From DATFVJ01 sp963820395 (lineage in GTDB: Bacteria; Actinomycetota; Actinomycetes; Streptosporangiales; Streptosporangiaceae), in NCBI GenBank assembly GCA_963820395.1, contig CAWGAE010000011.1, positions 62,001 to 126,000 on the forward strand: 64,000 nt of DNA, written 5' to 3'. This document shows positions 52,257 to 60,353 of the stretch, piece by piece (position 1 is the stretch's first letter; every line of letters begins with the position of its first letter). Under the pieces are notes generated by a model. The model made no database searches. It saw nothing but the letters and a program-made list of their open reading frames with translations, and was not told the DNA's origin. Made by a program: the position numbers and the translations under genes.

Positions 52257-52289
52257 GAGCGGGTACTGGCAGTGAGAGCGGGTCCTGGC
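52252..52289. repeat. 19-bp tandem duplication
   Basis: AGTGAGAGCGGGTACTGGC and AGTGAGAGCGGGTCCTGGC follow each other directly, with one mismatch, overlapping the stop codon of the small membrane peptide. Confidence 0.7.
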
Positions 52290-52364
52290 AGAACCTGATC
52301 GTGTTCCATGTCCGCCCCGCCCGGCGGCGGGCGCCGGGCGGCGACAGCAGGTGGCGGCGCGGGT

Positions 52365-52752
52365 TCAGCGGCGGTGGTGGCCGTCGGCGGTCATGACCGC
52401 GTCGGTGACGGCGGTCAGGTTGGCGTGGTCCAGCCCGGTGATTGCGTCGCGGAGCCTGACCGGCAGGCCGGCGGCTAGGCCGACCGCGATCTGCAAGATC
52501 GCGGCTTCGCTGCCCGTGCAGGGCAGCCGCCCGGCGGTTCAGCGCGCGGGCGGCGGCCTTCTAGCGGACGTGGCCCAGGTGGCGTCCGCTGAGCGGGCCG
52601 GGGCCGGTGGTGATGAACGCGGCGGTGAAGTCGGCCCTGGCCAGCCAGTAGTGATAGTCGGTGAGCAGCTGGATTGCGGCCATGTCGGCGTGTGCGCCGT
52701 CGTCGGCGGCCAGCAGCGCGACCAGAGCCGGCGCGGCCGGGTGGCGGGTCAC
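52365..52752 (-). pseudogene. integrative-element hypothetical gene, broken
   Basis: The minus-strand ATG at 52752 starts MTRHPAAPALVALLAADDGA and the frame stops at 52561-52563 after GRHLGHVR. Beyond the stop the frame goes on KAAARALNRRAAA, and after a frameshift EAAILQIAVGLAAGLPVRLR, then DAITGLDHANLTAVTDAVMT to a stop at 52365. The continuation is clearly coding-like, so a nonsense change and an indel have broken a gene of about 125 residues. Similar proteins accompany actinobacterial integrative elements. Confidence 0.55.
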
Positions 52753-53057
52753 CGGAACCCCTGTGGCACGTCCTCGTCGTCCCCGGCGGGGCCTGGAAGT
52801 TGAGGGCGGCGGCTTGCCCTGGGCCGGTGTTCCCCGGCGATCATGCGCAGGTAGTCGATTCCGGTTGGCTGGGCCGGGGCGGGCGCGGGCGGAGAGGCCT
52901 GGGGGTGGGAGTGGCGTCCGATCACATGCCGGATCGTCGTGCCCATGTCGGCTCCCCGGTAGCGCACCCGGATGCCGCAGGTCAGGTCCAGCGGACTATA
53001 CACCAGCTCGGCCTTCCGGCCGGCCAGGGCCGGGTCGGCCCATGCCGCCCGCGCCAC
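52749..53057 (-). CDS. hypothetical protein of integrative-element type
   Basis: A 102-residue frame starting MARAAWADPALAGRKAELVY, with LDLTCGIRVRYRGADMGTTI as its most structured part and a Pro/Arg-rich tail. Its stop overlaps the next gene's start (ATGA), which supports a real operon before decay. No function is assignable. Confidence 0.5.
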   Translation of the reverse strand: MARAAWADPALAGRKAELVYSPLDLTCGIRVRYRGADMGTTIRHVIGRHSHPQASPPAPAPAQPTGIDYLRMIAGEHRPRASRRPQLPGPAGDDEDVPQGFR

Positions 53058-53182
53058 CAGTCCGTCCTCGAATGCGCTAATCGGTACCTCCCGGTCGATG
53101 GCCGAAGGAAGGCACCAGCCTGAAGGCGATCACATAGCGGCCGGCAGATGACGGGACGTGGAGAAAAGGCGATCTTGAGGTG

Positions 53183-53329
53183 TCACCGCCAGCAGGCTGC
53201 CGTTCGACACCGCGCCTCCGCCCACGGCGACACCGCGAGCAGCCGCGTGCCCAGTAACCGGCGCACCGCGGCGGCTGCCTCGCCGATCGCCGCCACCGCC
53301 TCGGCCACCGGGCGATGCCATGAGCCCAT
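53183..53329 (-). CDS. short helical ORF in the element cluster
   Basis: The minus-strand ATG at 53329 opens 48 codons (MGSWHRPVAEAVAAIGEAAA, then VRRLLGTRLLAVSPWAEARC). GGGGAGG lies almost against the ATG, closer than usual. It is in line with the two genes downstream and may be part of the same operon. Low confidence. Confidence 0.35.
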   Translation of the reverse strand: MGSWHRPVAEAVAAIGEAAAAVRRLLGTRLLAVSPWAEARCRTAACWR

Positions 53330-53427
53330 CCTCCCCAGAGGTCACTGCGTCCAAGGAACCCGGGGCGGTCCGTGACGCAAGAAGAGAGTCTGGCCGGAGT
53401 CCATTTTCCGGCTCAGCAGGTTAGTTG

Positions 53428-54105
53428 CTAGCCGATCGAGATAGCGACAGCGACCGCGACGGCCACCGCCGTGGGCGCTCCCACCGGTGCGCATTTGAAC
53501 ACCATGCGCGAACTGGACGCCAGCGGCGACGGCGATTGCGGTTGCTTGTGCCGTCGACCTGCCTCTAGATGCTTCCGAAGCGAACGCGGCAACGAAGGCC
53601 GTTGCCGTAGCCCCCGTTCTTGCCGCTGGCGGAAGCGAAGGGCCGTGGGCGCTCCCACCGGTGCGCATTTGAACACCATGCGCGAGCTGGACGCCAGCGG
53701 CGACCGCGACGGCGATTGCGGTTGCTCGTGTTTTTGAGCTCCCTCTAGATGCTTCCGCAGCAAACGCTGCGGCGAAGGCCGTTGCCATAGCCCCCGTTTT
53801 TGCCGCTTGCCGAGGCGAAAGGCGCGGTGGACGCGTGCGCATCCGCCTTGCACCTGCCCGAAGCGATGGCCTCGGTGAACGCGGCTGCGTAGACATTGCT
53901 GTGACCGTTGGCCTTCGCCTCCGCGTAGGCGATGGAGTAGGGCATGCGTTTTGTTGCCATGTCCGTGGTGGCGCTTTTTGACGTGATGCTGCGTGGTTGC
54001 GCCGTGTGCAGGGGTCGAGTTGTCGGCTAGTGCGACCGGCGCCACGCCGCCTACCAGGAGTGCGCCGACCGCTAAGCCGGCACACAGGAAACGGTTGATA
54101 TTCAT
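53428..54105 (-). pseudogene. decayed secreted Ala-rich repeat protein
   Basis: The minus-strand ATG at 54105 has a perfect AGGAGG eight bases upstream and a signal peptide (FLCAGLAVGALLVGGVAPVA, then LADNSTP). That frame stays open to 53428, but becomes Lys/Arg/Gln-rich. Low-complexity, strand-like patterns appear in the other frames: SIAYAEAKANGHSNVYAAAF, then TGAMATAFAAAFAAEASRGS. This suggests frameshifts in a repetitive Ala/Gly-rich secreted protein. Two imperfect 174-bp repeats (from 53471 and from 53645) lie inside. Which frame is expressed is not certain. Confidence 0.5.
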
Positions 54106-54154
54106 GCGCGAAATCCTCCTGATTTCTTCACCGACGTGCCGAAGGCATAGCAGC

Positions 54155-54406
54155 TCACCGTGATACTGCAGCCGACCGCCCCGAGCACGGTGACGACCCT
54201 GGCCGAGGCGATTCGGCGCCTCGCGGACCCGCAGACCACTCACCAGCGTGCGGTGGACATGCCAGGGCGGTGCCTGAACCGCCTGAGCGACCTTCACCGA
54301 CTGCGGCGCCGCTAACAAGGGACTTGCGAGCACCACTGTGGCCATGATGGCCGTCAGCGGCGGCCGCGGCCACCGCTAGTCGTTTGACTCCGATCGGTAA
54401 GGCCAT
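54155..54406 (-). pseudogene. small secreted protein remnant
   Basis: The ATG at 54406 (MALPIGVKRLAVAAAA) follows GAAAGGAAACCC. A frameshift near 54350 separates this signal-peptide start from a second hydrophobic block (MATVVLASPLLAAPQSVKVA) in the neighbouring frame. It probably encoded a small exported protein next to the repeat protein. Confidence 0.4.
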
Positions 54407-54669
54407 GGGTTTCCTTTCTTTGGTCGACGCGAGTCCCCAGCACAGCCAGTCGAAGCGGATCGCCGCGAACAGCTCCACTTTCTCCGACCCCATCCCGGCC
54501 CCACCCAAAACGGACTAACCACCGGATGTGATAACCATCCACCCAGTCAGCCCCGCTGTCGCGCAACCGCCCGGCGTGTCGTCAGCCATGCCCGGCCCGC
54601 CGCGTGATCCCCGCATCGGGTGCCGTGCTCGGCGGGCTGCCCTGAGGCGGCGATCAGATAATCCTCCAG

Positions 54670-55171
54670 GGCCATCTGGCCAGGAGGTTCGCCTACGCCG
54701 AGCCGCCCTACCTCGGCTGCGGGCAGTTGCATGCGGCCTGCCACCCGGACGCGCTGGCATGGGATGACCTGACCACGCACCGGGACCTCATCGACCGCTG
54801 AACCGGAGTTCCGCGACGGGTGGGCGTTGTCGGCGTCCAGCCCGAGCCTGCGGGCCATCTTGCCGCTGTGCCCGCCGGATGTGCGGGTGGCCGCGTGAGT
54901 CAAGCCGTTCGCCGCGTTCAAGCGGAACGTCCGGGTCGCTTACACCCGGGAACCGGTCATCTTCCGCGGCTGCCGGGCATCGTCGCGGCACGGCGCGCCG
55001 GTCACCCGCGATAATCTGGCCGAGCCGATCACGCTGCGGCGCGGGCTGACCGGGGCCGAGCCGGAGCGGTTCTGCCGGTGGGTGCTGGACACGCTCGGCT
55101 ACCTCGACGGTGACGACCTGGTGGACCTGTTCCCCGGTACTAAGGTGATGGGCCGGGTCACCGCGAGCTGA
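54670..55171 (+). pseudogene. phage/element-type gene, DNA-methylase-like, with nonsense codons
   Basis: The translation RFAYAEPPYLGCGQLHAACH, then DDLTTHRDLIDR, a frameshift, DGWALSASSPSLRAILPLCP, a TGA where the family has Trp, and VKPFAAFKRNVRVAYTREPV with CRWVLDTLGYLDGDDLVDLF. The PPY near the start and the closing DLFPGT block resemble amino-methyltransferase motifs in permuted order. Such genes are common in actinobacterial phages and integrative elements. Here two lesions inactivate it. Confidence 0.6.
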
Positions 55172-55199
55172 CGCTGCCGCTCAGCGCGGGGAAGCCGGC

Positions 55200-55665
55200 G
55201 TGACCGGATCGCCGTGGCGGCCGTCGTGGCGCGCGGACCCGGCCGCCCGCGTCGTGGCCGACCGGCACTACAACCGGCAGGCGCACGGGGCAGCCCAGTT
55301 CGTCCCGCCCGGCCGCTGCCTGGTGCTGCTGACCGCTGACCGCTCCGCAGTGTGGGTCACCTCCTGGCCGCTCGCGCAGTACGTCCGGCACGCTGGCCCG
55401 GGCATGGGAGTGCTCGCTGTTCCGTAAGGAGTGCCCCGACCTGCACCTGTCCTCTGACCTGATCACTGCCGCTGTCGCGCACACCCGCGCGCACTGGCCC
55501 GCCGTGCCCGCCGCCGGGATCGTCACCTTCGTTGACCCGGCCAAGACCCGCCGCAAGCGCGACCCCGGCCGGTGCTTCCCGCCGCGCGGGCTGGCAGCAC
55601 GTCGGGTTCAGCGCGGGCGGCCTGTACGTCCTCCAGCAGCCGCCGCCGCCCTACTACGACCCAAT
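55200..55665 (+). pseudogene. element-associated hypothetical gene, frameshifted
   Basis: The GTG at 55200 starts a frame with ADPAARVVADRHYNRQAHGA, then QFVPPGRCLVLLTADRSAVW, stopping at 55427. The next part (SLFRKECPDLHLSSDLITAA, IVTFVDPAKTRRKRDPGRCF) is in a second frame and the end (QHVGFSAGGLYVLQQPPPP) in a third. It directly follows the methylase-like gene, the arrangement seen in integrative elements, and is equally decayed. Confidence 0.6.
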
Positions 55666-55930
55666 TGCCATCACGAACTTAATACCAGGCTGTCAGATGG
55701 CGTGACCTGCTGTTTTTGTGGACCGCCCATGACCGTAGCTGACCGTTCAGTGCCGTGGCTAATGGCATGTCAATGGCACGATAATCTTGCTAGCCGCTCG
55801 CATGACCGGCTGCTTAGAAGATCGTTTCGGGCACCACGCATCGAGCCGAGCCCCGCCAACGAACGGTATCGCCCTGTCCTGCGCTGTCGGCCATCACCAA
55901 GCCGGGCCGGTCACGTTTGGGGACGGATCG

Positions 55931-55963
55931 CTGTAACACCTACGGGACTCCCCCGTGTTACAG
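55931..55963. repeat. 9-bp inverted repeat
   Basis: CTGTAACAC (55931-55939) and GTGTTACAG (55955-55963) are exact inverted copies around a 15-base GC-rich loop. It could be an operator or a transcription stop of the lost element. Confidence 0.5.
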
Positions 55964-56024
55964 CCTCCCCCGTGGACGCCAGGGACAGAGAGTTAGAGAG
56001 AGAACACCCAGGTCCAAGCCCTGA

Positions 56025-56170
56025 GCCGGGTCGAGGACACCAGGGACAGGAACTTGCCCGAGAGTTCTAGCAGGTCGGGGACACCTCGGACACCCTGTCA
56101 CCCGGGGGTGTCCCCCGAAATGGGAAGGGTTTTCACAGGTCAGACCCGGTTCGGGGACACCGGGGACACT
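56025..56170. repeat. cluster of GGGGACACC-type direct repeats
   Basis: Variants of GGGGACACC recur at least five times, including GAGGACACC, two adjacent GACACC units in CGGGGACACCTCGGACACC, an inverted GGTGTCCCCC and CGGGGACACCGGGGACAC. The spacing is irregular. Similar repeats occur in replication regions of actinobacterial elements, but iteron function is only a guess. Confidence 0.55.
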
Positions 56171-56598
56171 TTCTGTGGGGTCACGAGTGCCTGGTGTTAC
56201 CGGCCTATTTATCTGGCCACGGATCGATGATCAACGGCAACGCTCATTCGTGACGGGCTACCGGGACCGGCCGCCCGGCTTTCAGGAGCACGAAGCCAGC
56301 CGAGGCCCGTATGCGAGCAGACCGCCGCTAGTGCCTGCCCGGCGGTGGCCAGAAGTCGCTTCCGTGGCGGCTCATCACGGAAAGTGATCAGCTCTATCGG
56401 CCCGGCGAGCACCGAGTTCGCGCAGATCGGCGAGTCGGCGCCCGGCGGCGGTCGCTCTTGATACGCCGTGCACCGCGCGCAGAACACCCAGTTCTGGCGC
56501 CTACCCTAGGGGATGCCGCACCTCATCGCGGCAGATCCGGATGTCTGTTGCGAGGTGCCGACGTTCGGGCGCGCTCCGGGTGATGCCGCTGCTGGCCG

Positions 56599-57153
56599 TT
56601 ATGGCACAAACTCTTCGTGCGCGTCTTCACCACCGCAACCGGGGTTGCCCCTGAGCGGGGTGGGACTGATGGCGTCGACCTGGCGAAAGGACAGTGACAC
56701 GGTTCGAGCCTGGTCAGCGCGCGCGAGCCGCCTCGCCAGGGTCGGGGCCACGATCGCCGCGGCGACGGTGTGCAGCGTGATCAGGGTGGCGGCGGAGTCG
56801 GCGTCGAACCCGAACGTGAGATCCGGGACGAAGGACAGCGCGGTCAGGGCGACCACCGTCCGCACGAACGTGGCCCGCGGCCGACGCGCCTTGCGCGCCA
56901 TGACGGCGGCGATGCCGACGCCGGCGAGCGAGAAGACCAGCGTCAGTTGCGCGAACCCGGCGATGGGGATGCTCACGCCTGTGCTGTCGGCGAACGAGAC
57001 ACCGGCGGCCGACGCGATCGCCGCGAGGACGGTCGTGGCGACCGAGGCCACGACGGCAGAGGCGACTCCGTGCTTCCATACCGGCTGCCGCTCGGCCGCC
57101 GGGGTCGGCGCGCTGGGGGTCGTGCGGGTGGGGATCTGCGTGGTGGTGGACAT
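56599..57153 (-). CDS. four-span membrane protein (DUF6069-like)
   Basis: A 184-residue protein with four hydrophobic helices: VASAVVASVATTVLAAIASA, IPIAGFAQLTLVFSLAGVGI, TVVALTALSFVPDLTFGF and ITLHTVAAAIVAPTLARRL. It resembles the DUF6069 group of actinobacterial membrane proteins of unknown role. The ATG at 57153 follows GGAAACGGAGC. It is transcribed away from the YCII gene, so the 400 bp between them hold divergent promoters. Confidence 0.75.
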   Translation of the reverse strand: MSTTTQIPTRTTPSAPTPAAERQPVWKHGVASAVVASVATTVLAAIASAAGVSFADSTGVSIPIAGFAQLTLVFSLAGVGIAAVMARKARRPRATFVRTVVALTALSFVPDLTFGFDADSAATLITLHTVAAAIVAPTLARRLARADQARTVSLSFRQVDAISPTPLRGNPGCGGEDAHEEFVP

Positions 57154-57550
57154 GCCGGGCTCCGTTTCCTCGGCGGGGCGCCCGGTGCGACCCGCTCATG
57201 CCCCCTCCACGAACGGCCGGGTGCGGATCCGACAGGTCGCGAGAAGAAGTGTCCTTCGGGTCGATGCCCGGTGACGCAGCACCGCCAGGGGTAGGGCGCG
57301 AGTCCCGGCCGTGACGCCCGCGCAGCCAGTCCCATCGGGACTGGCTGGACGTAGCCGCGGCTGTGCCTGCACACGAGCGTCCGGTGCTCTGCGACCCGGT
57401 GCTACTGCTACCGAGCGTCGAACGGGCAGTTGGCCTCTGAGGAACCCGATCGCAAGGCCTTCTGTGGCAGGTTGTCGTATCGGCGGGATGGCGTTCGTGG
57501 TGGGAGTAGAAGGCGGTCATCGGGACCGCCCGGAACTGAGGAGAAGTGGG
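57154..57550. promoter_or_regulatory. divergent intergenic region
   Basis: It separates the membrane protein gene (minus) from the interrupted YCII gene (plus). A hairpin CCAGTCCC-ATC-GGGACTGG lies near 57325-57343. GAGGAGAAG, 57539-57547, is the ribosome-binding site of the YCII gene. No coding content. Confidence 0.5.
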
Positions 57551-57669
57551 ATGACGCACTACTTGTTGACCGTGCACGGCCCCGCCGAGATGGACGAGTA
57601 CGGCAACTACAGGATGGGCCGCGCGGCGAGGTGCCCGCTGTGTGGCGGGTCCTTTTCCGCGCGGCCTTC

Positions 57670-57712
57670 CTCCGAACCACGCGGACGCCTTTCGGCGTAC
57701 GTGGCTCTCCAG
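57670..57712 (-). ncRNA. group II intron domain V
   Basis: The minus strand reads GAGCCACGTACGCC, GAAA tetraloop, GGCGTCCGCGTGGTTC: a stem with an internal bulge and GNRA loop, as in domain V, the catalytic heart of group II introns. It directly follows the maturase stop at 57717, the usual position, and looks complete. Confidence 0.75.
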
Positions 57713-58647
57713 TGACCTACGCCGTGTTCAGGGCGGGGTGCCCGTGGATGACGTCGTGGCAGGAACGGCAGACCGTGAGGGTCTTGCGCCGCATCCGTGC
57801 CATTTTCGCCGCCCATGCAGGCTGGCCTCGGCCGGGTTCCCCGAGGCTGGCGAGCTTGCGGACTTGGTGCACCAGCACGTTGCCCGCCTGCCCGCACAGC
57901 TCACACCTGCGTTTCAGGAGCCGGTGGATCAGCTCCTTGCGCGGGTAGGGGACCGGCTCGGGCACGTGGTCGGCCAGGACCGCGTTCTTTTTCCGCACAA
58001 GCGGGATCCCCCCGAACCGGGCTACCAGGTCTGGCTTGCCGTCACGCTGGGTCCTGGCTTCGAAGCAGGTACGCAGCCCATACGGTGTCTGGATCTTGGC
58101 TTTGTGCTTGGCCGCCATCTTGGTCACCGTGGACTGGTGCTTTGCCGCCAGGGTTTTCAGCATGGATGTCACGGCGTCCCAGCGCAGCGCGCGGAGCCGC
58201 CAGACATCGGTGGCGAGCAGGTAGTAGCCGACGACGCCCCGGTATTCCGCCGCATAGGCCTGGATGATGCCGTAGTCGTCCAGAGTTCTGCAGGGCGGGC
58301 CGGTGCCAGGATTTGCCGTGGCGCCGGTAAGGGGCCCGTTTTGCCTTGATCACATCGAGCGGCACGCGCAACGCGACGACCCCGTTTGACCGAACGGCGG
58401 CCCTTGGTGATCTTATGGTCGGCGTGCTGGACGATAATCTCGTAGCCGAGGTACCGGGCCGCCCGGGTACGGGCGTGGGTGACCAGCGTCTTGGCGGCGT
58501 TGAGTTCCAGCGCGAGTTCACCGCGCAAGAACCGTGCCAGCTGATCCTTGATGGCCTCGGCTTCGGCCTTCGGCCCGGTGAACCCCAGGAGCACATCGTC
58601 GGCGTACCGCGTGTAGCGGAGCCGGCGGTACCCGGGGTCGGACGGGT

Positions 58648-60353
58648 GTAGCTGTTCAGCAAGAGTGAGCTTGTGACCTGCGGGTCTGTGATGGTCTGGG
58701 CGACACGCCGTGCGGGTTCTTGATCTCGGGGCTTGCGTGGTGATCAATACGGCAAGTGCCCGAGTTGTCGCTGCCTCCTGAGCTGCTGGCGTTGCCGTCA
58801 GCCGAGCTCGCGGCCCGGCTGGCTGCCGCGCTGGAGGTCAGCGCCCGGCTGCGGGATGTGATCGAGGCTCAGTGTAAGCAGCTGGAGGCCATGAAGGACC
58901 AGCTTGCTGCTGCTATGGCCAGGAACGAGCAGCTGGCCCGGCGGGTTGAGGAGCTGGAGCGCAAGGCCGGGAAGGATTCCTCGAACTCGGGCAAGCCGCC
59001 GTCGAGTGATCCGGTGTGGGACAAGAAGGCGGCCGGGAAGAGCGCGGATCGCTCGATCCGGGAGCGGGGAACCCGGTCACCGGGTAAGCAGCCCGGCGCT
59101 GAGGGCTCGACGATGAAACTGGTCGATGACCCTGACAAGACCTTCTGCTGCCCGCCGGGTGAGTGCTGCGGGTGCGGCGCGGACCTGGAGGATGAGCCGG
59201 TCTGTGCTGAGCGGCGCCATCAGGTGACCGATGCCGCCCCCGCCCCGGCGCCGACGGTGACCGAGTACCGCGCGCAGGCTAAGCAGTGCCCCGGGTGCGG
59301 GACCACCAGCGTCGGGGAGCTGCCCGAGCACGTCAGGGCGCGGGCCAGTTTCGGTCCCGAGACCCACGCTCAGGCCGCGAACCTGCTGGCCTGCCATGTC
59401 TCTGTCTACCGGTCCACGATCCTGCTCGCACAGATGGCCGGCATCAGGGTCTCCACCGGGTGGATGGCCTCGGTGCGCGGCAAGGCCGCCGCGCTGGTGG
59501 CCTCCAGCGGGTTCATGGAGCATGTCGCCGCGCTGCTGAAGACCGCCCCGGCGGTGCATGTGGACGAGACCCCGGCCCGGGCCGCCGGGGGCACCCGGTA
59601 CGTGCACCTGGCGTGTACCCGTTACCTCAGCCACCTGCACACCGGCACCCGCTCAGCTGATGACATCGACGTCGGCGGGGTACTGCCCGGATACTCGGGG
59701 ATCATCGTCCGCGACGGGTACGCGGGGTATGCGCACCTGACCGACGCGCTGCACGCCTGGTGCGGAGTTCACCTGCTGCGCGATCTCAAGGGCCTGTACG
59801 ACTTCGAGCCCGCCCGGCAGTCCTGGGCCAGGGACATGGCAGGCCTGCTGATCGAGGCCAGGGACGCCGCCGCTGCGGCGCGAGCGGCGGGCCAGGCCGC
59901 CCTGGAAGCCACCGCGCTGGAGCGACTGCTGGCCCGCTACCGGGAACTGGCCGCCGCCGGGCTGACCACCAACCTTTACCGACTCACCGCCACCGCCAAA
60001 GACGCCCGCCGCCTGGCCCGCCGCTTCCGCGGTTTCGAAGACCTCATCCTGCGATTTGTCACCCGCCCCGACCTGGACATCTTCAGCAACAACGAGGCCG
60101 AGCGGACCATCCGGCCCATCAAGGTACAAATGCGCAGCTCAGGAGGCTGCTGGCGGACCCTGCAAGGCCTCGCCGACTTCGCGCTCGTCCAGTCCTACCT
60201 GTCTACCGCCACCAAATGGAGCATCGACAAACTCGACGCCCTCCGCGCCCTGTTTACCGGCAGCACCTGGATGCCACCCCGACTCGAACCAGACTGACCA
60301 GCGCCTCACACAGCAAGATCGCAACAAGCCGCTGACGCTTGCTGATTAGCTAC
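58648..60353 (+). mobile_element. IS66-family insertion sequence
   Basis: This 1706-bp element begins GTAGCTGTTCAGCAAG and ends with the near-inverted CTTGCTGATTAGCTAC. It is flanked by the 8-bp duplication GGACGGGT (58640-58647 and 60354-60361), the IS66 hallmark. It carries one tnpC-type transposase and no tnpA/tnpB, so it is of the ISBst12-like single-gene type. It sits inside the maturase gene. Confidence 0.9.
58756..60297 (+). CDS. IS66-family transposase (TnpC type)
   Basis: A 513-residue protein. It has an N-terminal leucine-zipper coiled coil (about residues 18-75), the conserved SSNSGKPPSSDP, and a zinc-binding region (CCPPGECCGCGADL...CPGCGTTSVGELP). The IS66 DDE core follows: D in VHVDETPAR, D in IIVRDGYAGYAHLTDALHAW with the CGVHLLRDL block, and Glu in DIFSNNEAERTIRPIKVQMR. 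It is intact and ends with a short C-terminal tail. Confidence 0.95.
   Translation: MPELSLPPELLALPSAELAARLAAALEVSARLRDVIEAQCKQLEAMKDQLAAAMARNEQLARRVEELERKAGKDSSNSGKPPSSDPVWDKKAAGKSADRSIRERGTRSPGKQPGAEGSTMKLVDDPDKTFCCPPGECCGCGADLEDEPVCAERRHQVTDAAPAPAPTVTEYRAQAKQCPGCGTTSVGELPEHVRARASFGPETHAQAANLLACHVSVYRSTILLAQMAGIRVSTGWMASVRGKAAALVASSGFMEHVAALLKTAPAVHVDETPARAAGGTRYVHLACTRYLSHLHTGTRSADDIDVGGVLPGYSGIIVRDGYAGYAHLTDALHAWCGVHLLRDLKGLYDFEPARQSWARDMAGLLIEARDAAAAARAAGQAALEATALERLLARYRELAAAGLTTNLYRLTATAKDARRLARRFRGFEDLILRFVTRPDLDIFSNNEAERTIRPIKVQMRSSGGCWRTLQGLADFALVQSYLSTATKWSIDKLDALRALFTGSTWMPPRLEPD

Larger units (their letters stand above)
55666..56598. other. non-coding decayed region with inverted and direct repeats
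   Basis: No supported gene in about 930 bp. It holds a perfect hairpin (55931-55963) and a cluster of GGGGACAC-type repeats (56025-56170), described separately. Confidence 0.5.

Noticed and set aside
55666..56598. A hidden replication gene near the GGGGACACC repeats
   Set aside because: All six frames lack Rep, primase or helicase motifs; open frames are short and of random composition.
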